Origin: Propionibacteriales bacterium
GTDB lineage: Bacteria > Actinomycetota > Actinomycetes > Propionibacteriales > Propionibacteriaceae
Direction of reading: 5' to 3'
Length of the DNA stretch: 5,736 bases
NCBI GenBank assembly: GCA_017882655.1
Contig: JADGPB010000180.1
Span: 1 to 5,736, forward strand
Shown: piece by piece, positions 5,706 through 5,736 of the stretch
Layout: each line of letters opens with the position of its first letter
How positions within the stretch are numbered: position 1 is the first letter of the stretch
Notes under the pieces: model-generated
What the model saw: the letters and a program-made list of their open reading frames with translations, nothing else
The model's database searches: none
Told to the model about the DNA's origin: nothing
Program-made: the position numbers and the translations under genes

Positions 5706-5736
5706 CGGTGCTCTCATTCTCTGGCTGACTCGTTGG

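Overview
The window looks like chromosomal DNA from a high-GC actinobacterium. Codons are strongly G/C-biased at third positions. The right-hand gene belongs to the DUF4191 family, known from actinobacteria and resembling mycobacterial Rv2219. The AbiEi/DUF559-type remnant and a probable leaderless GTG start also fit. A Nocardioides-like or other Propionibacteriales host is my best guess, but the sequence alone does not prove it.

Layout. (1) Positions 1-372, minus strand: the 5' end of a mannitol PTS transporter gene (mtlA, EIIC part), cut by the left edge. (2) Positions 373-534: a relatively AT-rich divergent intergenic region with a possible mtlA promoter and two copies of a 21-bp direct repeat set 30 bp apart, plausibly operators. 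(3) Positions 535-2268, plus strand: a CPA1-type Na+/H+ antiporter of the E. coli YjcE subgroup. (4) Positions 2269-2346: a short spacer with a perfect DnaA-box sequence and a second near-match 19 bp away. (5) Positions 2347-2963: a broken AbiEi-like/DUF559-type gene. The N-terminal regulator half and the extreme C-terminal end of the nuclease-like half remain, in different frames, with the middle missing. (6) Positions 2964-3169: a spacer with four degenerate copies of a 23-nt motif in a mirror-symmetric arrangement, ending in a -10 element suited to a leaderless transcript. (7) Positions 3170-4939, plus strand: a Uup-like ABC-F ATPase. (8) Positions 4944-5705, minus strand: a DUF4191 two-TM membrane protein convergent with the ABC-F gene. 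Only 4 bp separate the two stop codons, which both lie inside a 14-bp palindrome next to a strong hairpin.

The genes do not form one pathway. mtlA is sugar uptake, the antiporter is ion homeostasis, the ABC-F protein is ribosome-associated, and the DUF4191 protein is of unknown function and usually sits beside lipoate genes. I see no mobile element, CRISPR array, RNA gene or intact defence system. No convincing new system is present. The items most worth a second look are the symmetric four-copy repeat upstream of the ABC-F gene, the paired repeats upstream of mtlA, and the collapsed AbiEi/DUF559 gene.
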